Shown: positions 63,740 to 64,000 of the stretch, in pieces
Position numbering within the stretch: position 1 is the stretch's first letter
How the letters are laid out: each line of letters starts with the position of its first letter
NCBI RefSeq assembly: GCF_927798095.1
Contig: NZ_CAKMMF010000018.1
Location: 56,854 to 120,853 of the forward strand
DNA length: 64,000 bases
DNA from: Paenibacillus plantiphilus
GTDB taxonomy: Bacteria > Bacillota > Bacilli > Paenibacillales > Paenibacillaceae
Direction: 5' to 3'
Position numbers and translations under genes: made by a program
Notes under the pieces: model-generated
Databases searched by the model: none
Seen by the model: the letters and a program-made list of their open reading frames with translations, nothing else
Told to the model about the DNA's origin: nothing

Positions 63740-64000
63740 GAGATCGACTCCTCCGCCATCCAATCTAGCATTCAAAACCTTTGCTGCTCTTCTAGTTTAC
63801 CACAGATCGACAGGCACTTTCACGGTACTGCGCTCCCATTCATTTTATTGTAGAAAATTGAATTAATCTTAATTTTTTTCATGACTTATGCAGTTGACTC
63901 CAAATACTAGAAACTTCACTAAATCGCACGCTATTATCACAAAATCATCTTGACAAATGAGAATGGCCCAAATAATCACGAAGAATACCTCTTTTTAACG
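63740..64000. other. Right window edge
   Basis: Promoter region of the zinc-ribbon gene; A+T-rich and without a supported gene. Confidence 0.5.

Noticed and set aside
1..64000. tRNA, rRNA genes, prophage modules or replication origin
   Set aside because: No stretches resembling conserved tRNA/rRNA sequence, phage structural genes or DnaA-box clusters were noticed on either strand.

Overview
The window looks like a chromosomal segment from a Paenibacillus-like, spore-forming member of the Bacillota. Supporting evidence is a kapB-type sporulation kinase-associated gene, strong AGGAGG ribosome binding sites with ATG/GTG/TTG starts, an eps-type operon beginning with a split CpsC/CpsD pair followed by an EAR-like RNA, and many Calx-beta, beta-helix and copper-amine-oxidase-stalk surface proteins. 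No rRNA or tRNA genes were seen.

Layout. At 1-5.6 kb there is the start of an ABC ATPase gene, a small Cys-rich protein, a divergent UDP-sugar dehydrogenase, a PilZ-like protein, an LCP ligase with a small membrane protein, and an APS kinase. At 5.7-15.1 kb two secreted Calx-beta repeat proteins and two right-handed beta-helix proteins are read leftward. At 15.1-23.8 kb is a lasso peptide cluster: sulfotransferase, cyclase, two precursors, HPr-kinase-like tail kinase, PqqD-like recognition protein, transglutaminase-like peptidase, nucleotidyltransferase and ABC exporter. At 24.2-44.4 kb is a leftward exopolysaccharide (EPS) operon. It has genes for UDP-glucose, UDP-glucuronate/galacturonate and GDP-fucose supply, glycosyltransferases, flippase and polymerase, and it carries its own murA and murB paralogues. 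At 44.7 kb a divergent XRE-family regulator faces the operon. At 45-47 kb are a minisatellite, two small paralogous genes and a 113-bp tandem array. From 47 to 64 kb the genes are mostly housekeeping: gltB, an SGNH hydrolase, a TetR regulator, pyrE, kapB, a diacylglycerol glucosyltransferase-like gene, malic enzyme, an NlpC/P60 hydrolase, a CDF transporter and a zinc-ribbon protein. An IS1595-type non-autonomous element with a cargo kinase gene is inserted among them.

How it works together. A palindrome close to GATACATTTTGTATC recurs in the control regions of the EPS operon, the XRE gene, the lasso/sulfotransferase operon, the LCP gene, the APS kinase gene, the PilZ gene and probably the small Cys-rich gene. 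In three promoters (EPS, PilZ, APS kinase) it exactly fills the 17-bp spacer between a perfect TTGACA -35 and the -10. I infer one regulon, probably controlled by the XRE protein, that joins capsule synthesis, wall attachment, c-di-GMP sensing, PAPS supply and a lasso peptide with a modifiable tail. The lasso cluster with a built-in sulfotransferase, co-controlled with PAPS synthesis and EPS, is the best candidate here for an undescribed system. Other notable items are the IS1595 cargo element with a perfect 8-bp target duplication, a 50-bp triplication that creates two coupled mini-ORFs, the EPS-borne murA/murB pair and several families of structured intergenic repeats.
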